DNA from: DRWZ01 sp964601505
GTDB lineage: Bacteria > Calescibacteriota > Calescibacteriia > Calescibacteriales > Calescibacteriaceae
Assembly (NCBI GenBank): GCA_964601505.1
Contig: CAZRNR010000004.1
Location: forward strand, 1-64,000
Direction of reading: 5' to 3'
DNA length: 64,000 nt
Part shown: piece by piece, positions 43,283 through 52,514 of the stretch
How positions within the stretch are numbered: position 1 is the stretch's first letter
How the letters are laid out: every line of letters starts with the position of its first letter
Made by a program: the position numbers and the translations under genes
Notes under the pieces: generated by a model
What the model was told of the DNA's origin: nothing
Seen by the model: the letters and a program-made list of their open reading frames with translations, nothing else
Database searches by the model: none

Positions 43283-44380
43283 ATGATAGAGATCAAAAGG
43301 AAGGAATTTATAGAAACACTTGGAATGATCCAACATGTGACGGAAAGAAGAACCAACCAACCAATCCTTTCACATGTTCTGATAAAGTCAGACAGCAAAG
43401 AAATACAATTTTTTGCAACAGACCTTGAGGTATTCGTAAGAGCAAGTGGAAGGTTTTCCAAGGGAACAAAATTTGAGATCGCCCTTCCCGCAAAGGAACT
43501 CTATGAGCTTGCTAAAGAACTTGAATCTGAAAATCTAAAACTTGAAATTCAAGATGGTAAGGTAGAAATCATCGCGAAAGAAGGTAGATATAGATTAAAC
43601 TCTATCAGTTCTTCTCAGTTTCCCATCCCTAAAGAAAAAGAATACAGCTATATAGCGAACATACCGGCAAAGGATCTACATGAGCTAGTAGAGAAGACAG
43701 TATTTGCAGCATCATCCGATGAATCAAGGTATGTTCTGACAGGAGTTCTTGTTGAACTTGTGGATGGATACTGCAGACTTGTAGCTTCCGATGGACACAG
43801 ACTTGCATTCTTCGAAAAAGCAGAAGAGATAAAAAACAACTCCACTTTCATCTTACCCAAGAATGCTATATCCGACATAAGAAGAATACTTGGTACTTAC
43901 CAAAAGCCGTTTGAAATATATGCGGACAAGGAAGAGGTTCTATTAAAATCAGAGGATATATCTTTTTGGATAAAAACCATTCAAGAAGATTATCCAAGTT
44001 GGAGAGATGTGATTCCAGGTGAAAAAGATATAATCTCGCAGAGCATAGTAAAAACACAAGAAATCAAAAAGAGCATAAAGAGAGCTTCGCTTTTCGCATC
44101 CTCGAAATTCCCCTACCTAGTTCTTTCCCCAACAGATGGAAAACTCTTAGTACAGGCAGAATCAGAGGAACTTGGCCTTATGAAAGAGGAGCTTGATTCA
44201 GATGTTTCAGGAAAAAAAGAAATAAAAATAGCTCTTTCGATAAAGTATCTTCTTGATGCTATAAACTCTGTTGATTCACCTCTCACATCCATAAAAATCA
44301 CAGGCGAGTCAAGTCCCGTTATAGTATCCCCAGTAGGAGGTCCGGGAGCTACAAATGTAATTATGCCAATAAGATTATAA
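43283..44380 (+). CDS. dnaN: DNA polymerase III beta subunit (sliding clamp)
   Basis: Ring clamp holding the replicase on DNA. Three clamp domains span the 365 residues. Typical segments are QHVTERRTNQPILSHVLIK, ATDLEVFVRASG, the mid-protein LTGVLVELVDGYCRLVASDGHRLAFFE, and the C-terminal VIMPIRL. It lies 10 kb from dnaA and not next to it, and it has its own spacer. A parS-like palindrome begins 13 bases after its stop codon. Confidence 0.96.
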   Translation: MIEIKRKEFIETLGMIQHVTERRTNQPILSHVLIKSDSKEIQFFATDLEVFVRASGRFSKGTKFEIALPAKELYELAKELESENLKLEIQDGKVEIIAKEGRYRLNSISSSQFPIPKEKEYSYIANIPAKDLHELVEKTVFAASSDESRYVLTGVLVELVDGYCRLVASDGHRLAFFEKAEEIKNNSTFILPKNAISDIRRILGTYQKPFEIYADKEEVLLKSEDISFWIKTIQEDYPSWRDVIPGEKDIISQSIVKTQEIKKSIKRASLFASSKFPYLVLSPTDGKLLVQAESEELGLMKEELDSDVSGKKEIKIALSIKYLLDAINSVDSPLTSIKITGESSPVIVSPVGGPGATNVIMPIRL

Positions 44381-44393
44381 ATAACCTTTTCAA

Positions 44394-44409
44394 CGTTCCA
44401 CGTGAAACC
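44394..44409. promoter_or_regulatory. parS-like ParB binding site 1
   Basis: CGTTCCACGTGAAACC, 14 of 16 bases of the bacterial parS consensus TGTTNCACGTGAAACA; only the two end bases differ. Placed just after dnaN. Confidence 0.75.
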
Positions 44410-44445
44410 TCAGTGAATTAGCACAATAATACAGGTCCCCCCATA

Positions 44446-44464
44446 TCGCTTACGAAGCGATTTT
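44446..44464 (+). terminator. Possible dnaN terminator
   Basis: TCGCTT/AAGCGA stem with an ACG loop, directly followed by TTTT. It lies 66 bases after the dnaN stop. Short stem and T-run, so only a candidate. Confidence 0.4.
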
Positions 44465-44538
44465 CAGTAATAATTTTTGGTTGCTCTGTCGCAATTATGG
44501 TCGAAAATTATATTTTACTCCTCATATCCTCCGCCTTT

Positions 44539-44719
44539 TATGGATACAACAAATGCTTTTTTAAAAGTGTTAGGCTACTTTTGCAAATAGTTAAAATACT
44601 GTGGATAAAACGTTCTACTTTTAAGGATTATTTCCCTTGATTTAATGGACTGATCTTTGATGAACGCAACAAAGCAATTTTTGGTAGCTATGAGTTTTGC
44701 TTCACCTTAGTGAGATAAT
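44539..44719 (-). repeat. Dispersed intergenic repeat, copy 2
   Basis: Inverse-orientation relative of 313-425 with the same four blocks in the same order, but with about 70 extra bases. The rest of the 44381-44844 gap contains parS sites at both ends and no gene I can support. Read on the minus strand, no reliable protein similarity to the Rpn-type tail is seen upstream of it. Confidence 0.45.
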
Positions 44720-44840
44720 TGCCAATCTCGTTACACCTTAAATTTTGATGAAAGAAGTTATGAAGCCAAAGGGAATAGCATCAGATGGGAATAGTTAACT
44801 ACCCAAAATGAATAATTACTTTTTTAAAATTCTTCCAATA

Positions 44841-44856
44841 TGTTTCACGTGGAACT
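44841..44856. promoter_or_regulatory. parS-like ParB binding site 2
   Basis: TGTTTCACGTGGAACT, 15 of 16 bases of the palindromic parS consensus. It overlaps the 3' end of bioA, including its stop codon. Confidence 0.8.
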
Positions 44857-46200
44857 TTTAAGCTTAAGTATAGAATCTTCCAAAGCATCAACAATAAGAT
44901 CTATCTCTTTTAGTTTTATTGAAAGCGGAGGATTTATAACTATGACATCTCCAAGAGGTCTTATGAAAATTCCTTTTTTCCACATATCAAGTGCAACTCT
45001 CCAGCCAGCCATAAAATCCCGAGGAAAACTCTCCTTATCACGCTTAACGAGCTCCACCCCCCACATAAAACCTCTGCCACGTACATCACCCACATAATCC
45101 AAATTAATAAGCCTCTTTATCTTTCTTTCAAGATACTGTATAACAGGCTGAATTTTTCTTATCACATCATCTTGCTGAAAAATGTTTATATTTTCAACAG
45201 CAGAAGCACATGCAATAGGATTTCCCGTAAATGTGTGTCCGTGAAAAAAGTGTTTGTACTCCCAAAGCTCACCATCAAAAACACGATACACATCCCCCGA
45301 CACAACAGTTGCAGCAACAGGAAGATAACCACCCGAAAGGGCCTTCCCAAGACAGACGATATCTGGTTTAGCTCTCGCTCCAAGATCCCACTGAAAACCA
45401 AACATCTTTCCTGTTCTTCCAAAGCCTGTCGCAACCTCATCCAAAACAAGAAGGATGTCGTACTTTCTGGTTTCTTCCCAAAGGGATCTTATATATCCAG
45501 GTGGGAACGGTATAATACCCCCTGCTCCCTGAACTCCTCCTTCAACAAAAACTGCGCAGATCTCATCCTTATGCCTCCTTATAACACTTCTCGCTTCCTC
45601 AATACATTCATACGAACATCTTACATTCATCTTTTCATTGGATTTATTAAATGGACACCGGAAACAATATACTGAAGGGAGCTCCACAACATCAAACATG
45701 ATTTCTTTATACTCCGCTGTGAAAACAGTTTCTCCGGAGACAGACATTGCCCCGACCGTATCTCCGTGATACGCATTCTTGACTCCGCAGAACTTCACTC
45801 TCTTTCTTCCGGTCCTCTTTGAATATGAAAAACAGATCTTTATAGCAACTTCTACGGCTTCTGCCCCATCTTCAGAGAGGAAAACTTTTGGAAGACCGAC
45901 AATTTCACTTAACTTCCTCGCAAGAACAATAGCTGGAACATTACTCATACCAAGAGTCGTTGAATGCTGAAGCTTCTTAGCTTGTCTAATTATAGCATTC
46001 AATATCCGCTTCTCTGAATGTCCAAAAGCTATACACCATATAGAAGAAACAGCGTCAAGATATTTCTTCCCATTTACATCAAAAAGGTAATTTCCAGAGG
46101 CTCTTACTATTATCGGAGGTCTTACCCTCTTATACCATCTCATCTGAGTATATGGATGCCAGAAGTGATTGACATCCCATTTCAAGAGTTTATCTGTCAT
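44845..46200 (-). CDS. bioA: Adenosylmethionine-8-amino-7-oxononanoate aminotransferase
   Basis: PLP-dependent class III aminotransferase of biotin synthesis, converting KAPA to DAPA with SAM as amino donor. Motifs are HFWHPYTQM, YLFDVNGKKYLDAVSSIWC, YHGDTVGAMSVSG, LLVLDEVATGFGRTGKMF, the PLP lysine in LGKALSGGYLP, and HGHTFTGNPIACA, where the pairing of Trp/Tyr residues fits BioA. Its start forms an ATGA overlap with bioF, so the two are translationally coupled. bioD and bioB are not in the window. Confidence 0.95.
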   Translation of the reverse strand: MTDKLLKWDVNHFWHPYTQMRWYKRVRPPIIVRASGNYLFDVNGKKYLDAVSSIWCIAFGHSEKRILNAIIRQAKKLQHSTTLGMSNVPAIVLARKLSEIVGLPKVFLSEDGAEAVEVAIKICFSYSKRTGRKRVKFCGVKNAYHGDTVGAMSVSGETVFTAEYKEIMFDVVELPSVYCFRCPFNKSNEKMNVRCSYECIEEARSVIRRHKDEICAVFVEGGVQGAGGIIPFPPGYIRSLWEETRKYDILLVLDEVATGFGRTGKMFGFQWDLGARAKPDIVCLGKALSGGYLPVAATVVSGDVYRVFDGELWEYKHFFHGHTFTGNPIACASAVENINIFQQDDVIRKIQPVIQYLERKIKRLINLDYVGDVRGRGFMWGVELVKRDKESFPRDFMAGWRVALDMWKKGIFIRPLGDVIVINPPLSIKLKEIDLIVDALEDSILKLKSST

Positions 46201-47369
46201 CTTACTACCTCCTCCATGACTTTTGAAAGTTCCTCAGTAAATCTCTCTATTTCCTCTGGTGAATGTGCGGCACTCACCGTTATTCGCAGACGAGCTGTTC
46301 CACGTGGAACAGAAGGATACCTTATACCCCTGACAAAAATCCCCTTTTCAAAAAGAAGCTGGGAAACCTGCAAGGTCCTAATCTCATCGCCTATTATAAA
46401 AGGAACAATTTGAGATGAAGTCCTCAGGTCCACTTTTAGCTTCTGTTTCATCTTACCAAGGAGGAAAGAGACGTTATTCCAAAGCTTTTTCCTTGTTTCA
46501 GGTTCTCTCATTATTATCCTTATAGAGACCACGGCGGCTCTACATATATACGGGGGAATAGCGGTTGCGAATATAAAACTCCTTGCGGTTGATTTTAAAT
46601 AATCCAGAACCCTTTTTGGAGCTAAAACAAAAGCGCCATATAGACCAACAGCTTTTGAAAGAGTAAATAAAGCTATATCTGGTTCAACACCTTTTTCTTC
46701 ACAAAGGCCCCTACCCTTTTCTCCAAAAACTCCAAAAGCATGAGCTTCATCAACATACATACAAGCACCATACTTATCACATAGATAGCGAATATCCTTG
46801 AGAGGAGCTATATCTCCATCCATAGAAAAAACAGAATCCACCACAACAAGTTTAAACTTTGCAGATGACCTACTTAAGGAATCTTCAAGGAAATTCATAT
46901 CAAGATGCGGGAAAACGGTAACCTTAGCCTTTGAGAGCCTACAACCATCAATAATAGACGCGTGATTAAGTTCATCCGAGAAGATTTCTGATTTATCATC
47001 AGCAAGAGCAGAAATAACTCCGACATTAGCAGACCAACCTGAGTTGAAAAGTAAAACTCCCTTATCTTTAAGTTCAAAAACTTCCGATGAGATAAATTCT
47101 TCAAAATCCCTGTGAGCTTTAAAATTTCCCGAAACAAGCCTTGAAGCTCCCGAACCACTGACTTCAACACTATTTCTGAGTTCCTCCAGAACCTCATGTT
47201 TCCTCGTCATACCAAGATAATCGTTTGAACAGAAAACCAAAAATTCCTTCCCATAAAATGTTCCACGTGAAACATCATAATACTCAAAGGGTGGCGGTAA
47301 CTCCCTTAAAAGTCCATTTCTTTCTAAATCAGAAAGCTTGTGATATATCCAAAAAAATGACTCTTCCAC
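46197..47369 (-). CDS. bioF: 8-amino-7-oxononanoate synthase
   Basis: PLP enzyme condensing pimeloyl-thioester with alanine in biotin synthesis. FCSNDYLGMTRK, GSGASRLVSGNFKAHRDFEEFI, NSGWSANVGVISAL, DELNHASIIDGCRLSKA, VDEAHAFGVFGEKGRG and the PLP-lysine segment ALFTLSKAVGLYGAF are all present. The start is uncertain: a TTG at 47435 adds 22 non-conserved residues, while the GTG at 47369 gives the usual N-terminus (WIYHKLSDLERNGLLRELPP). Two parS palindromes lie within the coding sequence (46296 and 47259). Upstream gene of the bioF-bioA pair. Confidence 0.92.
   Translation of the reverse strand: MEESFFWIYHKLSDLERNGLLRELPPPFEYYDVSRGTFYGKEFLVFCSNDYLGMTRKHEVLEELRNSVEVSGSGASRLVSGNFKAHRDFEEFISSEVFELKDKGVLLFNSGWSANVGVISALADDKSEIFSDELNHASIIDGCRLSKAKVTVFPHLDMNFLEDSLSRSSAKFKLVVVDSVFSMDGDIAPLKDIRYLCDKYGACMYVDEAHAFGVFGEKGRGLCEEKGVEPDIALFTLSKAVGLYGAFVLAPKRVLDYLKSTARSFIFATAIPPYICRAAVVSIRIIMREPETRKKLWNNVSFLLGKMKQKLKVDLRTSSQIVPFIIGDEIRTLQVSQLLFEKGIFVRGIRYPSVPRGTARLRITVSAAHSPEEIERFTEELSKVMEEVVR
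46296..46311. promoter_or_regulatory. parS-like ParB binding site 3 (inside bioF)
   Basis: TGTTCCACGTGGAACA, a perfect 16-bp palindrome matching the parS consensus fully. Encodes part of the bioF motif SVPRGTARL, so it is embedded in a conserved coding region. Confidence 0.88.
47259..47274. promoter_or_regulatory. parS-like ParB binding site 4 (inside bioF 5' region)
   Basis: TGTTCCACGTGAAACA, identical to the classic Bacillus subtilis parS consensus. Confidence 0.9.
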
Positions 47370-47499
47370 CAGAATAAAGATTAAAGAGAAAAAACAATTT
47401 TGTAAACTTTCAATTTCTTTATGGTTTACAATCAAAAAGGTGTAAAAAAACTAAAAAAACAATAAATACAAAAAATCCCTGACTAAAATATAGATAAAA

Positions 47500-49110
47500 A
47501 TGGAAAATTTTACAAAATTAAAAATTAGACCAGGGGAAATTCATGAATTAACTGAAGCCATTAAAAACTCCTCCAACCTCAGCGAATTCTTCTTGAAAGC
47601 TGCACAATTTTTAAAAGAACATTGCAAAAAAATTAACTTTGTATGGCAAAAAAATGAAAAAATCATTGAAACAAAAAAAGTGGGGAGACATAAAATAGAA
47701 GAAGTTCTTCTAAAAGAATTTCCTCCTCCACCAGAAAAATATCTTGTCTTTGATCTTCTCTCATCGCCCAAAGCAGTCTTATACACAAGACCCAAAAGGA
47801 AAACTACTCCAAGGAAACTAAAGGAAATAATAGATGTAATATCCTGTGGTGTTCATGCTGTTGCCGAAAGAGAAAAAATCAGAGAGATTCAGAACTCAAA
47901 AGAAAAAATAGCGAAAGAACTTATGGAACTTTCCGAAAAAACTCTGGCAACTATGAAAGAAACATCTGTATACGACAAATTAGATGAAGTTTATTTTGAA
48001 AAGATTGCGAAAAAAATCAGCGAGAGCTTTGGGGTAAGCACAGCAATAGTCATAGAGCAAATCGGAATAAGAATAAGCATCCCAGAAAGCTTGTCCTTTG
48101 AAAACGATCTCTTTGCAATACTCTCTCAAATAAGAAATAACCCTGAAAAAATTCAAGAAATCAAAGATGAAATTATCAAAAGTAAAAACATGTTAATAGA
48201 ACCTATTAAAAAATCTGAAAACTTTATTGGAATAATAGGAATAAAATCAGAAAAGCCAATATCTGAAGAAGAAAAATACTTTCTAGAAAATGTTCTGAAC
48301 TTCATTATTCTCACTCTTGAAAGAAGAGAGAAACTATCAGCAAGAGAGAAATTCTCCATGATTGATATACTTAACAGACTCAACACCGGCATTGCCTTCT
48401 TTTCAAAAACATCTCCCCGAAAACCAATTTTCTCAAACGAAAAATTCGAAGAATACATAAGAAAGTATCCGGAAATAATATCATCATCGGAAAGCGAAAT
48501 CATATCATCCTCAGTATTCAACATATCAAGCATGAGAGAACTGAAAATTGGAGATGACACTCTCTATATATCTGTAAGCCCAATATATGAAGAGGGAGAA
48601 ATAATGGTTGAAATCATAAAAGAGACGAGGCGGAAACCACCTATTGAAGATATTGTAAAAGAATTCCAAAACATAATTTCAGAAGGCATAGAAGCATGCG
48701 AGAATCAGGAAGAAAAGAAACCAGGTTTTGAAAGAATCAAAAGCAAAACAAAATTACTTCTCTCAATCTTTGGAGATACCACAGAAAGTTTATCAAAAAT
48801 ACTTGATGAAATAGCTACAACTGACGGAATAGAACTCGAGAGAAACATCTCAAAAGATATAACAGTTCCGTACAACTCGTTATCTAGTGTGCTGAAAACC
48901 TTTATATACAACATAAAAACTTTCCAGCAAAAGGTTCCCAAAATCCAAGTTGAGGAACAAAATAGCTCCGTGATAATAAAAATTCCCTACAGATCCGAAG
49001 ATAAGAAGCTTGAAGATGATGTAAAATTCATAATGAAATATTTCAAAAACATGATTGACATAGATATAAATCAGGTGAGAAGAGAGATAAAAATAAAAAT
49101 TCATGGATAG
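47500..49110 (+). CDS. Large helical cytoplasmic protein, possible degenerate sensor (GAF/PAS-like), unknown function
   Basis: A 536-residue, Lys/Glu-rich protein with no signal peptide or membrane span. Residues 150-280 resemble a GAF-like sensor domain (KIAKKISESFGVSTAIVIEQIG, IEPIKKSENFIGIIGIKSEKPISEEEKYFLENVLNFIILTLERREKL). The following part (NRLNTGIAFFSKTSPRKPIFSNEKFEEYI) has a PAS-like start. The last 150 residues could be a degenerate dimerisation/ATPase region, but no H-box, N-box or G-box of a histidine kinase is seen. The domain reading is pattern-level only. It is divergent from bioF and closely followed by the exported protein at 49173. Confidence 0.6.
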   Translation: MENFTKLKIRPGEIHELTEAIKNSSNLSEFFLKAAQFLKEHCKKINFVWQKNEKIIETKKVGRHKIEEVLLKEFPPPPEKYLVFDLLSSPKAVLYTRPKRKTTPRKLKEIIDVISCGVHAVAEREKIREIQNSKEKIAKELMELSEKTLATMKETSVYDKLDEVYFEKIAKKISESFGVSTAIVIEQIGIRISIPESLSFENDLFAILSQIRNNPEKIQEIKDEIIKSKNMLIEPIKKSENFIGIIGIKSEKPISEEEKYFLENVLNFIILTLERREKLSAREKFSMIDILNRLNTGIAFFSKTSPRKPIFSNEKFEEYIRKYPEIISSSESEIISSSVFNISSMRELKIGDDTLYISVSPIYEEGEIMVEIIKETRRKPPIEDIVKEFQNIISEGIEACENQEEKKPGFERIKSKTKLLLSIFGDTTESLSKILDEIATTDGIELERNISKDITVPYNSLSSVLKTFIYNIKTFQQKVPKIQVEEQNSSVIIKIPYRSEDKKLEDDVKFIMKYFKNMIDIDINQVRREIKIKIHG

Positions 49111-49172
49111 CGGAATTGAACATATGTTCAATTTTTCAGAAAAAAGATAAATTAATAATTATATTCCCTACT

Positions 49173-50426
49173 ATGAAAAAAATTCTTTTCTTCTTTATGT
49201 TCTATTTAGCTTGTTTCATAAAATCTCATGCGGATACGAACGTACCTGATTTTTTCCCAAAAATTCCACCGTATGAAATAATAAAGGAACTTATACCGGT
49301 ACTTGAAAGAGCCTCTGTAGTAATTATCCAAAAAGAATCGGGAAAACCCCCATTCATAACGGGGATAGTACTCATAAACGCCAAAACAGATGAAGTCATC
49401 AAAGTCGTAAGGACATATGAAAAGTATCACGAGTTTGTCCCAAATGTCTCCAAGGTTAAGGTCCTGGAAAGATATCCCGAATCAAACACGCAAATATCGG
49501 AATACAACATTGGATTTGACATAGCTTTGGGAATAAAATTCACCGTGACATACACTCTTGAACAAAATTTTCTGGAAAACGAGAAAATAATTTTTGGACT
49601 CCCAGCAAAAAAAGGAACTCAGGTCTTTGGAGATGTAAGATACATAGAAAAGTACTACGACACAGAGGATGGGAAAACAGTAATGGTTTATTCAGCTTAT
49701 GCTGACCTTTCATCTTTCGGGCTGCTTTCAAAACTTGTCTACAAAGCTTTCCCAGAACTTCAGATACCATCACTTGTTGCAGTTTCAACCCTATTCCCCG
49801 AAGCAGTAAAAGAGAGAATTGAAAACAAAAAGATAATAACTGAACCTAAAAAAATAAATTATGAAGAAATAAAGCTTCCAGATAGAATATCTTTAAAAAA
49901 CATACTACCACTCTTGAGAATGTATGGAACTGTTATAATATCTTGGTATCCGGATAACAACGATGTAAGATTCTTTTCTTCATTTATACTACTTCCGAAG
50001 AGAACTACTGAATATGTAAAAAGCTCAATAACCGATTTCAGATCGTGGCCGCGTGTTTTCAGAATGATAGAAAAGGCAGAACCACAAGTTATGGAGAATG
50101 GATATAAAGTAAATTTTAGAATAAAGTATAAAATCGCACTACCTATAGAACTTGACTACACTACGCTCTACAGGTGGGATAGTAATGGAGAAAGATTGTC
50201 GTGCGAGATAGACAATTCATCTAAAAAAGATATAGAGGGAATGCTCTGCGCATGGGACTTTTACGAAACAAAGTATGGAACAGTAATAGGTTATACAGAA
50301 TTTTCCGACCTCAGAACAGGCAGTTATTTTTTAAAAATACTTATGGATAAGATTCAGGGTTTTGGTATAGGACTCCGTGTAGCTCTCGTTTCAGCATTCG
50401 CAGAACTTATAAAAAGAAACATCTGA
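49173..50426 (+). CDS. Exported protein with two tandem START/SRPBCC-like domains
   Basis: The ATG at 49173 begins a signal peptide (MKKILFFFMFYLACFIKSHA). An upstream frame from 49116 is less likely. The mature protein contains two similar halves with the lipid-transfer/polyketide-cyclase pattern. In the first, FITGIVLINAKTDEVIKVVRTYEKYHEFVPNVSKVKVLER is followed by IKFTVTYTLEQN. In the second, VRFFSSFILLPKRTTEYVKSSITDFRSWPRVFRMIEKAEP is followed by IALPIELDYTTLYRW. SRPBCC domains are normally cytosolic. A tandem, secreted form suggests lipid or hydrophobic-ligand handling in the periplasm. No partner gene is obvious. Confidence 0.65.
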   Translation: MKKILFFFMFYLACFIKSHADTNVPDFFPKIPPYEIIKELIPVLERASVVIIQKESGKPPFITGIVLINAKTDEVIKVVRTYEKYHEFVPNVSKVKVLERYPESNTQISEYNIGFDIALGIKFTVTYTLEQNFLENEKIIFGLPAKKGTQVFGDVRYIEKYYDTEDGKTVMVYSAYADLSSFGLLSKLVYKAFPELQIPSLVAVSTLFPEAVKERIENKKIITEPKKINYEEIKLPDRISLKNILPLLRMYGTVIISWYPDNNDVRFFSSFILLPKRTTEYVKSSITDFRSWPRVFRMIEKAEPQVMENGYKVNFRIKYKIALPIELDYTTLYRWDSNGERLSCEIDNSSKKDIEGMLCAWDFYETKYGTVIGYTEFSDLRTGSYFLKILMDKIQGFGIGLRVALVSAFAELIKRNI

Positions 50427-50499
50427 TATTATAGAAGAAAAAAACAGTAAAATCAAATCTCATTTCTATAAACATAAAAAAGAAAAAAATAAACAAACT

Positions 50500-51747
50500 A
50501 TGGAGAATCAGGTTATCTTATCTCTACCTTTCATCTTACTTATTCTAACAATCGCAATTTTCCCCCTCATATCTCACAAAACATGGGATAAAAATCTAGT
50601 GAAAGCATTAGTATCTTTCATATTTGGATTCCCTGTTCTGATATACCTTATCTCAACAGACTACCACAAGTTAATCCATACAGTTCAGGAGTATTTCTCG
50701 TTCATATCACTTATATTCTCTCTTTTCACAATAAGTGGAGGAATACTAATAGATTTAGGACTCAAGAGTTCACCATTTCTGAACACAGCTATACTTCTTT
50801 TTGGTGCAATTATATCAAACCTTATAGGAACAACAGGGGCAAGCATGCTTTTGATAAGAACTTATCTTAGGATAAACAGATGGAGGAAAAACACATTCCA
50901 CCTTCCTGTGTTCTTTATATTCGTCGTATCAAACATAGGAGGGAGTTTGACTCCAATCGGAGATCCTCCACTTTACATGGGTTTTCTCAAAGGAGTGCCT
51001 TTTTTCTGGACACTATTTAACCTAACTCCTATATGGTTGTTCCAGATGTCAGCTATACTTGTTATATTCTTTGTATGGGACTATCTTACTTTAAAAGCAG
51101 AAAGAGATCAACCAGCGGGGCCCCAGGTTTATAGTATAAATATATCTGGAAAGAGAAACTTTTTTTACCTTGCAGTAGTAATTCTATCTGTTATTCTCTT
51201 GCAATTTCCTTTAAGAGAGATCGTGATGTTAGTATGTGCAGGTTTATCGCTTATAACGACTCCAAAAGAGATACGAAGTAAAAATGAATTTAACTTTGAC
51301 CCAGCTGAAGAGGTAGCTATACTCTTTGCAGGGATATTCATAACTATGGTTCCTGTTCTTGATCTTGTAAGAGAAAATGCTGACAAATTTGGTATAGACA
51401 GAAGCTGGGAGTTCTTCTTCATAACAGGTTCTCTCTCTTCTTTTTTAGATAATGCTCCAACATATCTGACATTTTTCGCGTTAGGTCAGGGAATAGCAGA
51501 AAAAGCCTCCCTCTCACCTACAGTTGCGAATGTCTTTGTAGAACATCTTAAAGCCATATCTTGCGGAGCTGTCTTCTTTGGAGCAAATACATACATAGGA
51601 AATGCACCAAACTTCATGGTAAAATCTATATCCGAAAAAATGCGCATAAAAGCACCAAACTTTATAATGTATCTCGTATGGTCCACAATCATACTTTTAC
51701 CAAGCTTTATTTTAGTTTCTTTCATATTCTTTGGATTTCCAAAATAA
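50500..51747 (+). CDS. Ion transporter superfamily permease, probable sodium:proton antiporter
   Basis: A 415-residue polytopic membrane protein of 10-12 helices. It contains the re-entrant hairpin signature SNIGGSLTPIGDPPLYMGFLKGVPFFW and, in the second half, SLSSFLDNAPTYLTFFALG and GANTYIGNAPNFMVKS. This inverted-repeat pattern fits uncharacterised sodium:proton antiporter/citrate-type transporters of the ion-transporter superfamily. The ion is an inference. The parS site at 51747-51762 begins at the last base of its stop codon. Confidence 0.82.
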   Translation: MENQVILSLPFILLILTIAIFPLISHKTWDKNLVKALVSFIFGFPVLIYLISTDYHKLIHTVQEYFSFISLIFSLFTISGGILIDLGLKSSPFLNTAILLFGAIISNLIGTTGASMLLIRTYLRINRWRKNTFHLPVFFIFVVSNIGGSLTPIGDPPLYMGFLKGVPFFWTLFNLTPIWLFQMSAILVIFFVWDYLTLKAERDQPAGPQVYSINISGKRNFFYLAVVILSVILLQFPLREIVMLVCAGLSLITTPKEIRSKNEFNFDPAEEVAILFAGIFITMVPVLDLVRENADKFGIDRSWEFFFITGSLSSFLDNAPTYLTFFALGQGIAEKASLSPTVANVFVEHLKAISCGAVFFGANTYIGNAPNFMVKSISEKMRIKAPNFIMYLVWSTIILLPSFILVSFIFFGFPK

Positions 51748-51762
51748 GTTCCACGTGGAACA
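51747..51762. promoter_or_regulatory. parS-like ParB binding site 5
   Basis: AGTTCCACGTGGAACA, 15 of 16 consensus bases, exactly between the transporter stop and the likely truA start. A ParB-bound site here could also affect truA translation or transcription. Confidence 0.85.
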
Positions 51763-51763
51763 A

Positions 51764-52504
51764 TTGAGTGATAAAATAAAAAATATAGCTATAAAGCTGT
51801 GTTATGATGGGACAAATTACTATGGCTGGAATATACAGCCCAATCTTCCAACAATTCAGGGAGAACTAATAAAGGCAATAAACAGAATAACACAAAGAAC
51901 TGATACCAAGGTAAAGGGAGCATCAAGAACAGACAAGGGAGTTCATGCGCTTGGGCAAGTCGCTAACTTTCTCACCTCATCTAATATCCCCCCGGAAAAA
52001 TTCAAAGATGCCCTTAACTCTGTCCTTCCAAAAGATATAAGAGTCATTGAATCCAAAGAAGTCCCCATAAACTTTGACTCAAGAAAATGGGCAAAAGTAA
52101 AAACATATAGATACATCATATATAAGGGAGAAATAACACCTTTTACGAAAAACTACGCTCTACACATAAAAAAAGAGCTAAATTTAGATGTTATGAAAAA
52201 AGTAGCTAGACTGTTTGAAGGAGAAAGGGACTTCCATAATTTTACTCCAGAAAAAGGATTCACAACCAGAACAGTCTTTAGATCAGAAATAACAGAGAAA
52301 GGAAACTTTTTAATCTATGAGATATCTGGAAGAGGGTTTCTCAGATACATGGTCAGAAATATTGTTGGGACACTAATTATGACAGGGCTGGGAAAAATAA
52401 GCGAAGAATATGTGAAAGAACTCCTATACTTGAAAATTATCCAAAAGACACCATTATTTTGTGCCCCCCCACACGGGCTCTATCTTGTGAATATACAATA
52501 CTAA
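51764..52504 (+). CDS. truA: tRNA pseudouridine(38-40) synthase
   Basis: Isomerises uridines 38-40 in the tRNA anticodon stem. Motifs are IKLCYDGTNYYGWNIQPNLPTIQGEL, the catalytic Asp in GASRTDKGVHALGQVANF, LPKDIRV, YRYIIY, HNFTPEKGF and GFLRYMVRNIVGTLI. No ATG is available. The TTG at 51764 gives the usual N-terminus, while a GTG (51755) and a TTG (51731) lie upstream within or before the parS site. No clear ribosome site helps. It ends 10 bases from a convergent permease gene. Confidence 0.93.
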   Translation: MSDKIKNIAIKLCYDGTNYYGWNIQPNLPTIQGELIKAINRITQRTDTKVKGASRTDKGVHALGQVANFLTSSNIPPEKFKDALNSVLPKDIRVIESKEVPINFDSRKWAKVKTYRYIIYKGEITPFTKNYALHIKKELNLDVMKKVARLFEGERDFHNFTPEKGFTTRTVFRSEITEKGNFLIYEISGRGFLRYMVRNIVGTLIMTGLGKISEEYVKELLYLKIIQKTPLFCAPPHGLYLVNIQY

Positions 52505-52514
52505 ACTATCTGTT

